From contig URDC01000023.1 of the NCBI GenBank assembly GCA_900546565.1, positions 1-26,978 on the forward strand: DNA of 26,978 nt, in the 5' to 3' direction. Shown here piece by piece: positions 16,541 to 23,774 of the stretch. The notes beneath the pieces were generated by a model that was not told where the DNA came from, did not search any database, and was given only the letters and a program-made list of their open reading frames with translations. This stretch comes from an uncultured Opitutales bacterium (lineage in GTDB: Bacteria; Verrucomicrobiota; Verrucomicrobiia; Opitutales; Intestinicryptomonadaceae). The translations under genes were made by a program, and so were the position numbers. The first letter of the stretch is position 1; every line of letters begins with the position of its first letter.

Positions 16541-16590
16541 TTTACATATGCGGACAAATTCTTTGTCAAGAAAAATTAGTGCACTAACTT
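16541..16590 (-). promoter_or_regulatory. Promoter and operator of the WbsX-esterase gene
   Basis: Reading the minus strand, the operator AAGTTAGTGCACTAATTT (16590-16573) matches the perfect palindrome at 11834-11851 except at two positions near one end. TTGACA (16569-16564) and, 17 bp on, TGTAAA (16546-16541) form a promoter. Transcription would start a few bases before ATG 16530, so the leader would be very short. The operator lies just upstream of the -35, unlike at 11823, where it is downstream of the -35. Confidence 0.6.
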
Positions 16591-16775
16591 ACAATTCGCA
16601 TTTTAAACAAAACAGAAAAGCAGTCCGACGAGAATGGAATGTAATAGTTCCGCTCGACCCGCAGTAAAAAAGCGCAGCTCCGCACCCCGCTTTGCGCAGC
16701 AAATGGGCAAACTACGCCAAAACGCGGGCGTCAAGCGGCTTTCTACCAAAGGGCAAACGTCTGTTCGCAATCCGC

Positions 16776-16810
16776 AAAAAAACGCGTGTCCGCCCTGTTG
16801 CGAACACGCG
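16776..16810 (-). terminator. Intrinsic terminator after the beta-helix gene
   Basis: On the minus strand a 7-bp stem CGCGTGT/ACACGCG (16810-16804 with 16789-16783) continues inward with three more pairs after one mismatch. Seven T follow (16782-16776). The rest of the gap between 16591 and 16775 shows nothing I can identify. Confidence 0.85.
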
Positions 16811-16832
16811 CGTTTGCCGAAGTTGCGCCCTA

Positions 16833-18773
16833 CTACTTTACGAGGCTGTAATAGATTCGGTTGAAGATGTTGTCTTCGACAACCTTGTTGCCCTCGGCGA
16901 CAATCCCCGAAGTCGTAGCCCTGTCAATCAAGACTGCGGGCTTTGCGAGAGGAGATTTGAAAAAAACGTTGTCGACAATCTTCACGTTGCCCGCGTTGGA
17001 TATATTGAATGTGCAGCGCGATTCGAGCGGTTTTTGGCGCGCGGTTTTCTCTTCGAAGACGTTGTTTCTGAAAATCACGTTTTCGCAGCACGAAATTGAG
17101 GCGACGCACGAATAGGTGTCGATAAACCTGTTGTTTTCGAAAAGTATGTCTCGCAAAATCGGATATCGCGTTTTGTTGATGTATGTGGCGATTGTAATGC
17201 ACGAAACGTTGTCGGGGTCGTATGCTGTGGGGGTGGAGTTTGCAGCCTCGAAAACGCAGTTTTTAACGACTATGTTCTTCGCTCCGTAGCCTTCCGTCCA
17301 CGCGCCGGGGCGATAACCCGAGTTGATTTTAATGGCGTTCATTTCGTTGTGGTAGAATCTGCACCCGTCGATAGTAACGTCGTTTGTCTGCAAGATAAGC
17401 CCCCTTGCGCGGTTGCCCCAAAACAGGCAGTTTTCGGCTATGATGTTGTGGGTGTCGAACTCGCGGTTGAACAAAATGAAGTCGGGTTTGTCGGGAATTT
17501 TCGCGTCGAAGAACACTTCGGCAAAGCCCCTGTCGCCCGTTTTGTTGGGCACGATTTTGACGATTTTCGCGGTAAGCCCTGCGGGAGAAAAATCGGTGTT
17601 GCGGAATTCGATTCTGTCGCCTACTTCGCCGTAGATTGCCATATAAAGCGAGTTGTCGGAGTTGCGTTTGGCGTAGCGCGAGACATCGTGGAAGTTGGCG
17701 CAATCGTCCGCGCCCAATCCGAATTCGCAGTTCTGGAATTTTATGAAGCCCGCCGAAGTTACGACGTGGAAATGGTCGGCGGTGCACGTTATAACGCGGT
17801 GTTTTCCGCCTTCGGGGCGTTTGACGTTCACGTTTTTAAACAGGACGAATTTCTGTTTTTTCCCGTGCAGGACAAACGCGTGCCCCGCGCACGAATACAC
17901 GTTGACGTTTTCGAGCGTCGTGTTCACACAGTTGCGAATAAACATATTGTTTACGTGGTAGTAGTAGTGTTGCATACGCAGGCGCATACCGACCTTGTAG
18001 CGCATAATTGGCACCGCCTTTTTCTTCGCGTTGCGTTCGTTGAACTCGGCATAGACGCGAGCGACGTTCGGTTTTATCCACTCGATTTTTTTGTTGCGCT
18101 TAGGGCCTTTGTTTCGGTCGAACCACCAGTGCATGCCGTTTTCCGCGCCCACGCAGTCGGCGGCTTCGTCATAGGGCGAAGTGCAAACCATGCGCGCGGA
18201 TTTGTTCGGAAAATCTTCGTACTCCAAGAATTTGAAGTCGACGTAGGAGTCGTCCATAGTCTTTGCGCTCACGCCGACGACTTCGACAAAACTCGAGAGG
18301 GGGTCGCGCGCCCAATCCCAGTCGATATTCAAATTGCGCAGCTTGAAACGCTCGCAGCCCTCAACGTTGAAGTTCGGCGTTTTCTCGCGGCGGAAAACGA
18401 TAGTCGCCCCCGAGCCGTCTATAATGAAGTCCTTGAAGCCCTCGATTGAAATCGTAGTTTCCTCGAAAGCCTTGTAAACGCCTCTGTCTATTACAAGCTT
18501 CGCCGCGCCGCGTTCTTTGCAAGCGCGCAATGCCTTGTTTATGATAGTCGCGGCGTTTTCGACGTTTTCGTTCAGCCCGAATTCGGCGGCATTTACTACG
18601 ACCGAGCTTTTCGGATTCGGCTGGACGACATCGAAATCCTTCGCGCCCGTGGGCAGGTTTTCGATTTCCGCCGAATATGACGGCGCGTCGCGCCCAATCG
18701 TTATTGTTTGCATATCGGCGGAAAAACAAAAGCACGCCGCCCCCATAAATAATATAGTCGATAATTTTTTCAT
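16833..18773 (-). CDS. Secreted right-handed parallel beta-helix protein, GH110-like
   Basis: This is a 646-residue secreted protein with a signal peptide ending at CFSAD. The mature part is built of repeated beta-helix coils, for example FKLRNLNIDWDW, TTLENVNVYSCAGHAFVL, IIAENCLFWGNRARGLIL, VTIDGCRFYHNEMNAIKI and VIFRNNVFEEK. The N-terminal NAAEFGLNENVENAATIINKALRACK resembles the start of GH110 alpha-galactosidases and related beta-helix hydrolases. The motif GADDCANFHD (D356/D357, H362) resembles the acidic centre of those enzymes. Families such as GH28 or polysaccharide lyases share the fold, so the enzyme class is tentative. It has its own terminator and no recognisable copy of the palindromic operator. 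Confidence 0.75.
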   Translation of the reverse strand: MKKLSTILFMGAACFCFSADMQTITIGRDAPSYSAEIENLPTGAKDFDVVQPNPKSSVVVNAAEFGLNENVENAATIINKALRACKERGAAKLVIDRGVYKAFEETTISIEGFKDFIIDGSGATIVFRREKTPNFNVEGCERFKLRNLNIDWDWARDPLSSFVEVVGVSAKTMDDSYVDFKFLEYEDFPNKSARMVCTSPYDEAADCVGAENGMHWWFDRNKGPKRNKKIEWIKPNVARVYAEFNERNAKKKAVPIMRYKVGMRLRMQHYYYHVNNMFIRNCVNTTLENVNVYSCAGHAFVLHGKKQKFVLFKNVNVKRPEGGKHRVITCTADHFHVVTSAGFIKFQNCEFGLGADDCANFHDVSRYAKRNSDNSLYMAIYGEVGDRIEFRNTDFSPAGLTAKIVKIVPNKTGDRGFAEVFFDAKIPDKPDFILFNREFDTHNIIAENCLFWGNRARGLILQTNDVTIDGCRFYHNEMNAIKINSGYRPGAWTEGYGAKNIVVKNCVFEAANSTPTAYDPDNVSCITIATYINKTRYPILRDILFENNRFIDTYSCVASISCCENVIFRNNVFEEKTARQKPLESRCTFNISNAGNVKIVDNVFFKSPLAKPAVLIDRATTSGIVAEGNKVVEDNIFNRIYYSLVK

Positions 18774-18887
18774 ACACCAAGAACTTTATTTGCCCTCAAA
18801 ACAAAAATCAATCAAAACCAACAAAATCAAAAAAAACGTCAAGAAATCGCGCCCGAGGCCGCTGCATCCACGCCGCCTACCGGCACG

Positions 18888-18918
18888 AAAAAGCCCGCAG
18901 AACAAACATTCCGCGGGC
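18888..18918 (-). terminator. Terminator after tRNA-Thr
   Basis: On the minus strand GCCCGC (18918-18913) pairs with GCGGGC (18898-18893) across a 14-nt loop, followed by TTTTT (18892-18888). It starts 10 bp past the 3' end of the tRNA. Confidence 0.7.
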
Positions 18919-18927
18919 AAAATACAG

Positions 18928-19000
18928 AGCCGAAAGTCGGACTTGAACCGACGACCCACGCTTTACGAAAGCGTTGCTCTACCAACTGAGCTATTTCGGC
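18928..19000 (-). tRNA. tRNA-Thr (anticodon CGU)
   Basis: The 73-nt gene on the minus strand folds as a full cloverleaf: acceptor GCCGAAA/TTTCGGC with discriminator T, D stem GCTC/GAGC, anticodon stem ACGCT/AGCGT with loop TTCGTAA (anticodon CGT, reading ACG), a 5-nt variable loop, and T stem GTCGG/CCGAC with loop TTCAAGT. The CCA end is not encoded. It sits alone and is followed by its own terminator. Confidence 0.97.
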
Positions 19001-19114
19001 GTTTTCTAATTGTTATTCTTTGCATCTTCCATTTATCGCCCGATTAGTCAACATAAATTTTTATATTTGATTTTTATTTTGGTTATCCTTTTATCTTCGA
19101 CCTAAAAAAAGCGA

Positions 19115-19720
19115 ATGAAAAACATTCTAAAAATCTGCGTTCTGCTTGCGATACTCGCGACGGTTCAATTCACATACGGCTTTCCGCAACTGATAGCCGA
19201 CCTGAAAATATTCGCCGAAACTCATGCAAACCCGTTCGTGTTTCTGGCGATAATGTCGATTGGCTGCGCTGTGGGCTTTCCGATGTCGTTTTGCACGCTA
19301 TTTGCGGGCGCGGCGTTCGGTTCGACGCTCGGCTCGATACTCTCGATAATAGGCATAACAATAAGTTCTTCGCTGGGCTTTTTAATAGGCAAATTCTTCT
19401 GCCCCGAAACTCTCGTGGCAAGGATAAAAACGAAATTCCGAATCACGAAACGCAAAAATATGTTCGACCTCAATTTCTATGTCCGCGCAGTCCCCGGCAT
19501 TCCGTATAGCGCACAGAACGTGATTTTGGGCGCAATGGACTCGGAATTCCCCATGTATATGGCACTCGGCGTTTCGATTCAGGGCACGATAGCCGTCGCA
19601 ATGTGCGTTTTCGGCGCGAACTTCTCGGACGACGGAATTGTAAAATACGCGGCAATAGCGGCGTTGATAACAATCGTCATCTGCATACGCCTGATTTTCA
19701 AGCGCGCCTTTAAGCTCTGA
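19115..19720 (+). CDS. TVP38/TMEM64 (VTT domain) membrane protein
   Basis: This is a 201-residue inner-membrane protein of the VTT/DedA superfamily. The conserved core is visible: GCAVGFPMSFCTLFAGAAFG followed by a Gly/Ser-rich re-entrant-like stretch ending SSLGFLIGKFF, and the second signature FYVRAVPGIPYSAQNVILGAM. Hydrophobic segments lie at about 5-25, 43-63, 68-92, 145-168 and 172-195. Relatives are implicated in lipid scrambling and membrane homeostasis. The substrate here is unknown. It is divergent from tRNA-Thr and has no operon partner. Confidence 0.85.
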   Translation: MKNILKICVLLAILATVQFTYGFPQLIADLKIFAETHANPFVFLAIMSIGCAVGFPMSFCTLFAGAAFGSTLGSILSIIGITISSSLGFLIGKFFCPETLVARIKTKFRITKRKNMFDLNFYVRAVPGIPYSAQNVILGAMDSEFPMYMALGVSIQGTIAVAMCVFGANFSDDGIVKYAAIAALITIVICIRLIFKRAFKL

Positions 19721-19840
19721 AATCCGCGACGAACGCCAAAAAAATTTGCGGCTTTGTGCAAACGCCAATAAGCCGAACGCCCGCCAAACATCGCAAAGCA
19801 CAACACCGCGCGTTGTCCGGCGCGTTCCGTTTCGGGAGGC

Positions 19841-19880
19841 AAAAAAAACGGTTCAATCCCGCGGAATTGAACCGTTTTTT
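19841..19880. terminator. Bidirectional terminator
   Basis: CGGTTCAAT (19849-19857) pairs with ATTGAACCG (19866-19874). The stem is flanked by eight A on the left and six T on the right. It lies between the convergent VTT gene (plus, ending 120 bp upstream) and the small lipoprotein gene (minus, ending 62 bp away), and can serve both. Confidence 0.88.
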
Positions 19881-19942
19881 ATTTATGAGGCGTGTTTTCG
19901 GCGCAAATTCTACGCGTCAAGAACGCGCAAAAGCATGACTCG

Positions 19943-20338
19943 CTACCGCGTCGACAAGACAATGTTCTTGTTGATTGTCTTCATCAGAAAATCGACGTAG
20001 CGAATCGGCACATACGCATTGTTGCCGATTTTCGAGCCTTTCGTGTCGAACTTCAACATTCCGTCTGCATAGGTAATGGAAACGAAGGCAAGCTGACCGC
20101 GGTTTTCGATTTTCGCAGTAATAGGGAACGACGTCGAAGTCACCGTCCACTTTCGCTGCTGCAACGATTTCAGCACCGCCGTGCGCACCGTCTCGGCATT
20201 CGGATTGCCCACGTGATACGAAAGCACGGTCTGGCCTTTTTTAGCCATATCGTAGCTTCTGTCCGTGTTTGTGGTCGTGCAGCCGACGGCGACAAACATC
20301 GCCGCGACCGCTGTGAATAATGCGACAATTTTCTTCAT
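19943..20338 (-). CDS. Small lipoprotein of unknown function
   Basis: This is a 131-residue predicted lipoprotein. The signal MKKIVALFTAVAAMFVAVGC places the acylated cysteine at residue 20, after the lipobox VAVGC. The mature part is about 110 residues, apparently one helix (NAETVRTAVLKSLQQRKW) followed by several strands (WTVTSTSF, AKIENRGQLAFVSITYADGM, AYVPIRYVDFLMKTI), an alpha/beta pattern. I do not recognise the family. It is divergent from the acyltransferase gene across a 56-bp gap. Confidence 0.7.
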   Translation of the reverse strand: MKKIVALFTAVAAMFVAVGCTTTNTDRSYDMAKKGQTVLSYHVGNPNAETVRTAVLKSLQQRKWTVTSTSFPITAKIENRGQLAFVSITYADGMLKFDTKGSKIGNNAYVPIRYVDFLMKTINKNIVLSTR

Positions 20339-20394
20339 AACATTTAATATTGCGTTGTTCTAGTTTAGCAATTTAATGGACGGACTCTAATAAA

Positions 20395-21201
20395 ATGAAG
20401 TCGGTTTGCAACATATTTTTGATAGCATTTGTCTGGATTCGCGTGGCGGCGGGGCTGCTTGCGTTCGCGGTTGCAAACGCATTCGTGGCGGCGGCGATAG
20501 CGGCGGCGTATCTACTGTTTTTTTGGAGCAAGCCGCTGCGGCAAAAGGCAATTGCAGCCGCGTTGGGAGCTGCGTTGAAGTTCATGTTTTTGGGCGTTGT
20601 TCGCTGGCTCGGCGGATACGACCTGAACGTTGAAAAGCCGAAAAGACTCCCCGAGGCCGCAATCTACACCGCAAACCACATATCGCTTTTCGACGCGCTA
20701 ATACTGCTTGCGATAATCCCGAACGCTGGCGTCATGATAAAGCGCAAATATTCCGGAATTTTGTCAATCTGGCTACTCGTAAAAACTTTCGATTTTATCG
20801 TGGTCGATTCCGACGCGCCGAACGCGACCGAAGATGTCATAGTCCGCGCGCGACGCGCCCTCGCCCAAAAGCGCAGTATACTAATCTTCCCCGAAGGCAG
20901 ACGTTCGAATGTCGGGCGCGTTCTCGAATTCAAAAAGTCCGCCTTCAAACTCGCGTTCGAAACGGGCGCAAAAATCGTCCCAGTCGCGATATACTCCCCG
21001 CGCCCGTTTCTGCCCAAGGGAGAGCTTTCGATACGAGAAAAAACCTACTATAAAATAAAGTTCTCCGCACCCCTCGACCCCGAAAAATCCGCCTCGCCCT
21101 CCGCCCTGCGCGACGCCGCCTACGACACCGTAGCCCGCCAAGTGCACGCCTTCCGCGACAGGGAGGAGGAACGCCCGCCACGCTACCAGCTGTTGAAATA
21201 A
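20395..21201 (+). CDS. 1-acyl-glycerol-3-phosphate acyltransferase-like (PlsC family)
   Basis: This is a 268-residue membrane-associated acyltransferase. The N-terminal region (about 5-70) is hydrophobic and anchors the protein. The PlsC-domain motifs are present: the catalytic NHISLFD (H95-x4-D100), IKRKYSG in the second block, FPEGRRS (165-171) for glycerol-phosphate binding, and IVPVAIY in the fourth. The family transfers an acyl group to lysophosphatidate or a related acceptor. It begins a three-gene plus-strand operon with a FabZ-like dehydratase (17 bp downstream) and a flavoprotein, so the acceptor may belong to a specialised lipid. It is not necessarily the housekeeping PlsC. Confidence 0.85.
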   Translation: MKSVCNIFLIAFVWIRVAAGLLAFAVANAFVAAAIAAAYLLFFWSKPLRQKAIAAALGAALKFMFLGVVRWLGGYDLNVEKPKRLPEAAIYTANHISLFDALILLAIIPNAGVMIKRKYSGILSIWLLVKTFDFIVVDSDAPNATEDVIVRARRALAQKRSILIFPEGRRSNVGRVLEFKKSAFKLAFETGAKIVPVAIYSPRPFLPKGELSIREKTYYKIKFSAPLDPEKSASPSALRDAAYDTVARQVHAFRDREEERPPRYQLLK

Positions 21202-21218
21202 CCCCGCCGCAAACCGCA

Positions 21219-21644
21219 ATGAAACTCGACAAAGAAGAAATCAAAAAACACCTTCCCCACCGCGATCCGTTTATGTTCGTCGACGCCGTAGACGAGTTCG
21301 ACCAAACGCAAATCCGCGCCCGCCTGCGACTGAAAGCAGACCTTCCTTTTTTCGAGGGGCACTTTCCGGAAAAGCCGATAATGCCTGGGGTGCTCATAAC
21401 CGAATCGCTCGCACAAACTTCGGGGCTGATAATCTCGCTTTCGGAAAAATCCGACGGCGGCATATTTTATCTTGCAAGCGCGAATATAAAATTTGTCGAA
21501 CCCGTTTTTCCGCCTGCCGAACTCGTTTTGAATTCGCGCCTCGACCGCGCTTTCAACGGGCTTTTCCAGTTCGCGGTCGAAGCATCCGCCGAGGGCAGAA
21601 CCGCCGCGCGAGGCACGATAGTTTTGGCGACGCCGAAAAAATAG
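21219..21644 (+). CDS. FabZ-like 3-hydroxyacyl-ACP dehydratase (hotdog fold)
   Basis: This is a 141-residue hotdog-fold protein, the usual FabZ length. LPHRDPFMFVDAV near the N-terminus and GHFPEKPIMPGVLITESLAQ match FabZ, with H48 and E62 as the likely catalytic pair for dehydrating 3-hydroxyacyl-ACP. It lies between an acyltransferase and a flavoprotein, with no lpxA/lpxD or other fab genes nearby. It may therefore be an accessory dehydratase, not the housekeeping FabZ. Confidence 0.85.
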   Translation: MKLDKEEIKKHLPHRDPFMFVDAVDEFDQTQIRARLRLKADLPFFEGHFPEKPIMPGVLITESLAQTSGLIISLSEKSDGGIFYLASANIKFVEPVFPPAELVLNSRLDRAFNGLFQFAVEASAEGRTAARGTIVLATPKK

Positions 21645-21674
21645 CACCCACCGCACAACAGCCGCAAAATTTCA

Positions 21675-22373
21675 ATGAAAACCGTCCTGATAGTCCGCGC
21701 CGCGCCGCGCAAAAAAGGCATAACAAACCTTTTTGCCGACGCGTTCACACGGGGTTTGCGCTCCGCGGAAAATGCCGTCGAAATAACGCAATTCGACGCC
21801 GCCGCAAACCCCGTGACCCCATGCCGCGGCTGCTACGCGTGCGTAAAAACCTCCGCTTGCGCGATAAACGACGACTTTTCAAAAACGCTCGAACTCGTGG
21901 GGAAATGCGATGTCTTGGCGGTATTCACTCCCGTCTACTTCTGCACAATGTCGGCGCAGATGAAGGCGTTTTTCGACAGATGCTTTCCGCTTGCCGCAGC
22001 CCGCCGCGCAGCCGACACCGAAAAACCGACGCGACAAAACCGCAAAATGCTCGCGTTTTCGTGCGCGTCTGGTCGGCTTGATACGTTCGAAGCTATAACG
22101 AAAAATTTCGAACTTGTCGCCGCCGAACTCGGCTTCGGACTTTCCGCTAACATCCGCCGCGGCGAGGCTGTCTACTTTTCGGAACTCGGCGAAAAATCGG
22201 TGCGCGTAAAAAAGATTCTCGCCGCCGCCGAAAAACTCGGGCACGAAACCGCGCTCGGCGTTCCCTCGCCCGAAACAATCGCCAAAGTCGAAGCGCAAAT
22301 TGCCCCCGACGACGCCACTTTTTATAGACGCGCAAAAACATACTGGCGTCTGCTAAAATCGCGCGACAAATAA
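21675..22373 (+). CDS. Flavodoxin-like NAD(P)H/FMN oxidoreductase with Cys motif
   Basis: This is a 232-residue flavodoxin-fold protein of the NADPH-dependent FMN reductase type. The N-terminal TVLIVRAAPRKKGITNLFADAF is the FMN-phosphate loop, and VFTPVYFCTMSAQMKAFFDR is the second conserved block. C50-x2-C53-x2-C56-x5-C62 matches the compact cysteine motif of iron-sulfur flavoproteins (Isf, CX2CX2CX4-7C), but similar motifs occur in family members with no cluster, so metal binding is uncertain. It is last in the acyltransferase operon and ends 18 bp from the convergent rlmN. Confidence 0.8.
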   Translation: MKTVLIVRAAPRKKGITNLFADAFTRGLRSAENAVEITQFDAAANPVTPCRGCYACVKTSACAINDDFSKTLELVGKCDVLAVFTPVYFCTMSAQMKAFFDRCFPLAAARRAADTEKPTRQNRKMLAFSCASGRLDTFEAITKNFELVAAELGFGLSANIRRGEAVYFSELGEKSVRVKKILAAAEKLGHETALGVPSPETIAKVEAQIAPDDATFYRRAKTYWRLLKSRDK

Positions 22374-22385
22374 AGCGGCGTCCGC

Positions 22386-22408
22386 AAAAAACTAACGCCC
22401 CTTGGCGT
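22386..22408 (-). terminator. Intrinsic terminator overlapping the rlmN stop codon
   Basis: On the minus strand ACGCC (22408-22404) pairs with GGCGT (22399-22395) across the loop AAGG. The stop codon TAG and then six T (22391-22386) follow. Confidence 0.5.
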
Positions 22409-23516
22409 CTTCCAACGCCTGTTTATGGCGTTTTAGCGCGAGCTGGCCGCACGCCGCGTCAATCTCCGAACCCTTTTCGCGCCGCAGCGTAAACGGAACT
22501 CTTTCGCGCTCCAAGACTGCGGCAAAAGCCCTGCGCCGCGCGGAATCGCTGCGCTTCCATTCAAGACCCTCGACGGTGTTGTAGGGAATCAAATTGATAT
22601 GCGCGTGCAGGTTTTTGGCAATCTCGGCAAGTTTGCCTGCCTGCGCGAAAGAGTCGTTTACTCCCGCAATCAGAATGTATTCGAGCGTTATCATGCGCCC
22701 GCAAACCCGCGAAAATTCCCGCGCCGCCGCAACGACTTCCGCAAGCGGAAACTTTTTGTTTATCGGCATAATCTTTCCGCGAACATCGTCGGTCGCCCCG
22801 TGAAGCGAAATCGCCAACCTGAACGGGAATTTAAGCTCCGCAAGACGCCTGATTTTGTCCGCCAAACCGCAAGTCGAAACCGTTATGCGCCGCGCCCCGA
22901 AGGCGAATTTTTCGGGGTCGTTGAGGACTGCGAGCGCGGCAAGGAGATTGTCGAAATTCGCGAGCGGCTCGCCCATTCCCATAACGACGATGTTTTCGAA
23001 CCCGAACCTGCGCGAGCCGTTTTCAAGATCCACAAACGCCAGTGCCTGCGCGAGAATCTCGCCCGCCGTCAGGTTGCGCACAAAGCCGCGCATAGCCGAC
23101 GCGCAAAAGCGGCAGCCGCTCGCACAGCCCACCTGCGTGCTCATGCAAAGCGTCTTGCGGATTTTGCCGTCGTCCGACGGGGCTTTAAGCATAACGGACT
23201 CGACAAAATTTCCGTCCGAAAGCTCGAAGAGATACTTTTTTGTTTCGTCGCCCGAAACCCTGTCGCCTACAAGGCGCGCCGCGCAAAAATCGAACCCAGC
23301 AGACAAAAAATCCTTCAATTTAACCCCAATCGACGGAAACAGAGCGGGGTCGAAAATCTTGCGGACATAGACCGCATCAAAAACCTGTTTCGCCCTGAAT
23401 TTTTCGAAGCCGTTTTCCGCCAAAATATCGGCAAGCTCCGCCCGCGAAAGCGCGTAAAAATCGCGCTTGCCCGAAGCGTTTTCGGGGGCTTGCGTCTGTA
23501 AAATTGCGCCGCTCAT
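22392..23516 (-). CDS. rlmN: 23S rRNA / tRNA adenine-C2 methyltransferase RlmN
   Basis: This is a 374-residue radical-SAM enzyme that methylates C2 of adenosine in 23S rRNA (A2503) and in some tRNAs. The 4Fe-4S motif is C131-x3-C135-x2-C138 in CASGCRFC. C124 lies seven residues before it, as C118 does in E. coli. C356 in IDAACGQL corresponds to the methyl-carrying C355. GMGEPL and ISLHGATDDVR are further family motifs. The start overlaps the stop of the upstream 84-residue gene by 4 bp (ATGA), indicating translational coupling in an operon with a CNNM-type transporter gene. Confidence 0.96.
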   Translation of the reverse strand: MSGAILQTQAPENASGKRDFYALSRAELADILAENGFEKFRAKQVFDAVYVRKIFDPALFPSIGVKLKDFLSAGFDFCAARLVGDRVSGDETKKYLFELSDGNFVESVMLKAPSDDGKIRKTLCMSTQVGCASGCRFCASAMRGFVRNLTAGEILAQALAFVDLENGSRRFGFENIVVMGMGEPLANFDNLLAALAVLNDPEKFAFGARRITVSTCGLADKIRRLAELKFPFRLAISLHGATDDVRGKIMPINKKFPLAEVVAAAREFSRVCGRMITLEYILIAGVNDSFAQAGKLAEIAKNLHAHINLIPYNTVEGLEWKRSDSARRRAFAAVLERERVPFTLRREKGSEIDAACGQLALKRHKQALEDAKGR

Positions 23517-23767
23517 TTTTCGTTTTTAAGGAAGCGCGAGTTTATGAAAATCCGCCCTTTATATGTCCATTTGAAAGTTTTCGAGCCGTCTCCGCGGAAG
23601 ACCTCGATACGCTCGAACGAAATTTTGCGCCCCGTGCCCTCCAATTCAACATCCATCGAATACACGCCCGCCGCGACTGGGTCGGGCAGATTTTTAGCCG
23701 CCTCTTCGAGCTGCGAAAGCATTGGAATGAATTTGATTTTTTTTGCGTCGTCGTGATTTTTCTGCAT
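23513..23767 (-). CDS. Small conserved-looking protein between a CNNM gene and rlmN
   Basis: This is an 84-residue soluble protein of unrecognised family, with a helical N-terminal part (FIPMLSQLEEAAKNL) and a strand-rich C-terminal part (GVYSMDVELEGTGRKISFERIEVF, FKWTYKGRIFINSRFL). The ATG at 23767 is preferred because it starts 7 bp after the transporter stop. An ATG at 23821 would overlap the transporter by 47 bp. Its stop overlaps the rlmN start by 4 bp. The position suggests a real cotranslated gene. Confidence 0.65.
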   Translation of the reverse strand: MQKNHDDAKKIKFIPMLSQLEEAAKNLPDPVAAGVYSMDVELEGTGRKISFERIEVFRGDGSKTFKWTYKGRIFINSRFLKNEK

Positions 23768-23774
23768 AGAAAGC

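Noticed and set aside
16531..16569. Upstream TTG start for the WbsX-esterase gene
   Set aside because: The TTG is part of the TTGACA -35 element, and the lipoprotein signal begins at ATG 16530.
20395..22373. Aryl-polyene-type biosynthetic cluster
   Set aside because: The acyltransferase and dehydratase would fit, but there are no ketosynthase, ketoreductase or acyl-carrier genes nearby.
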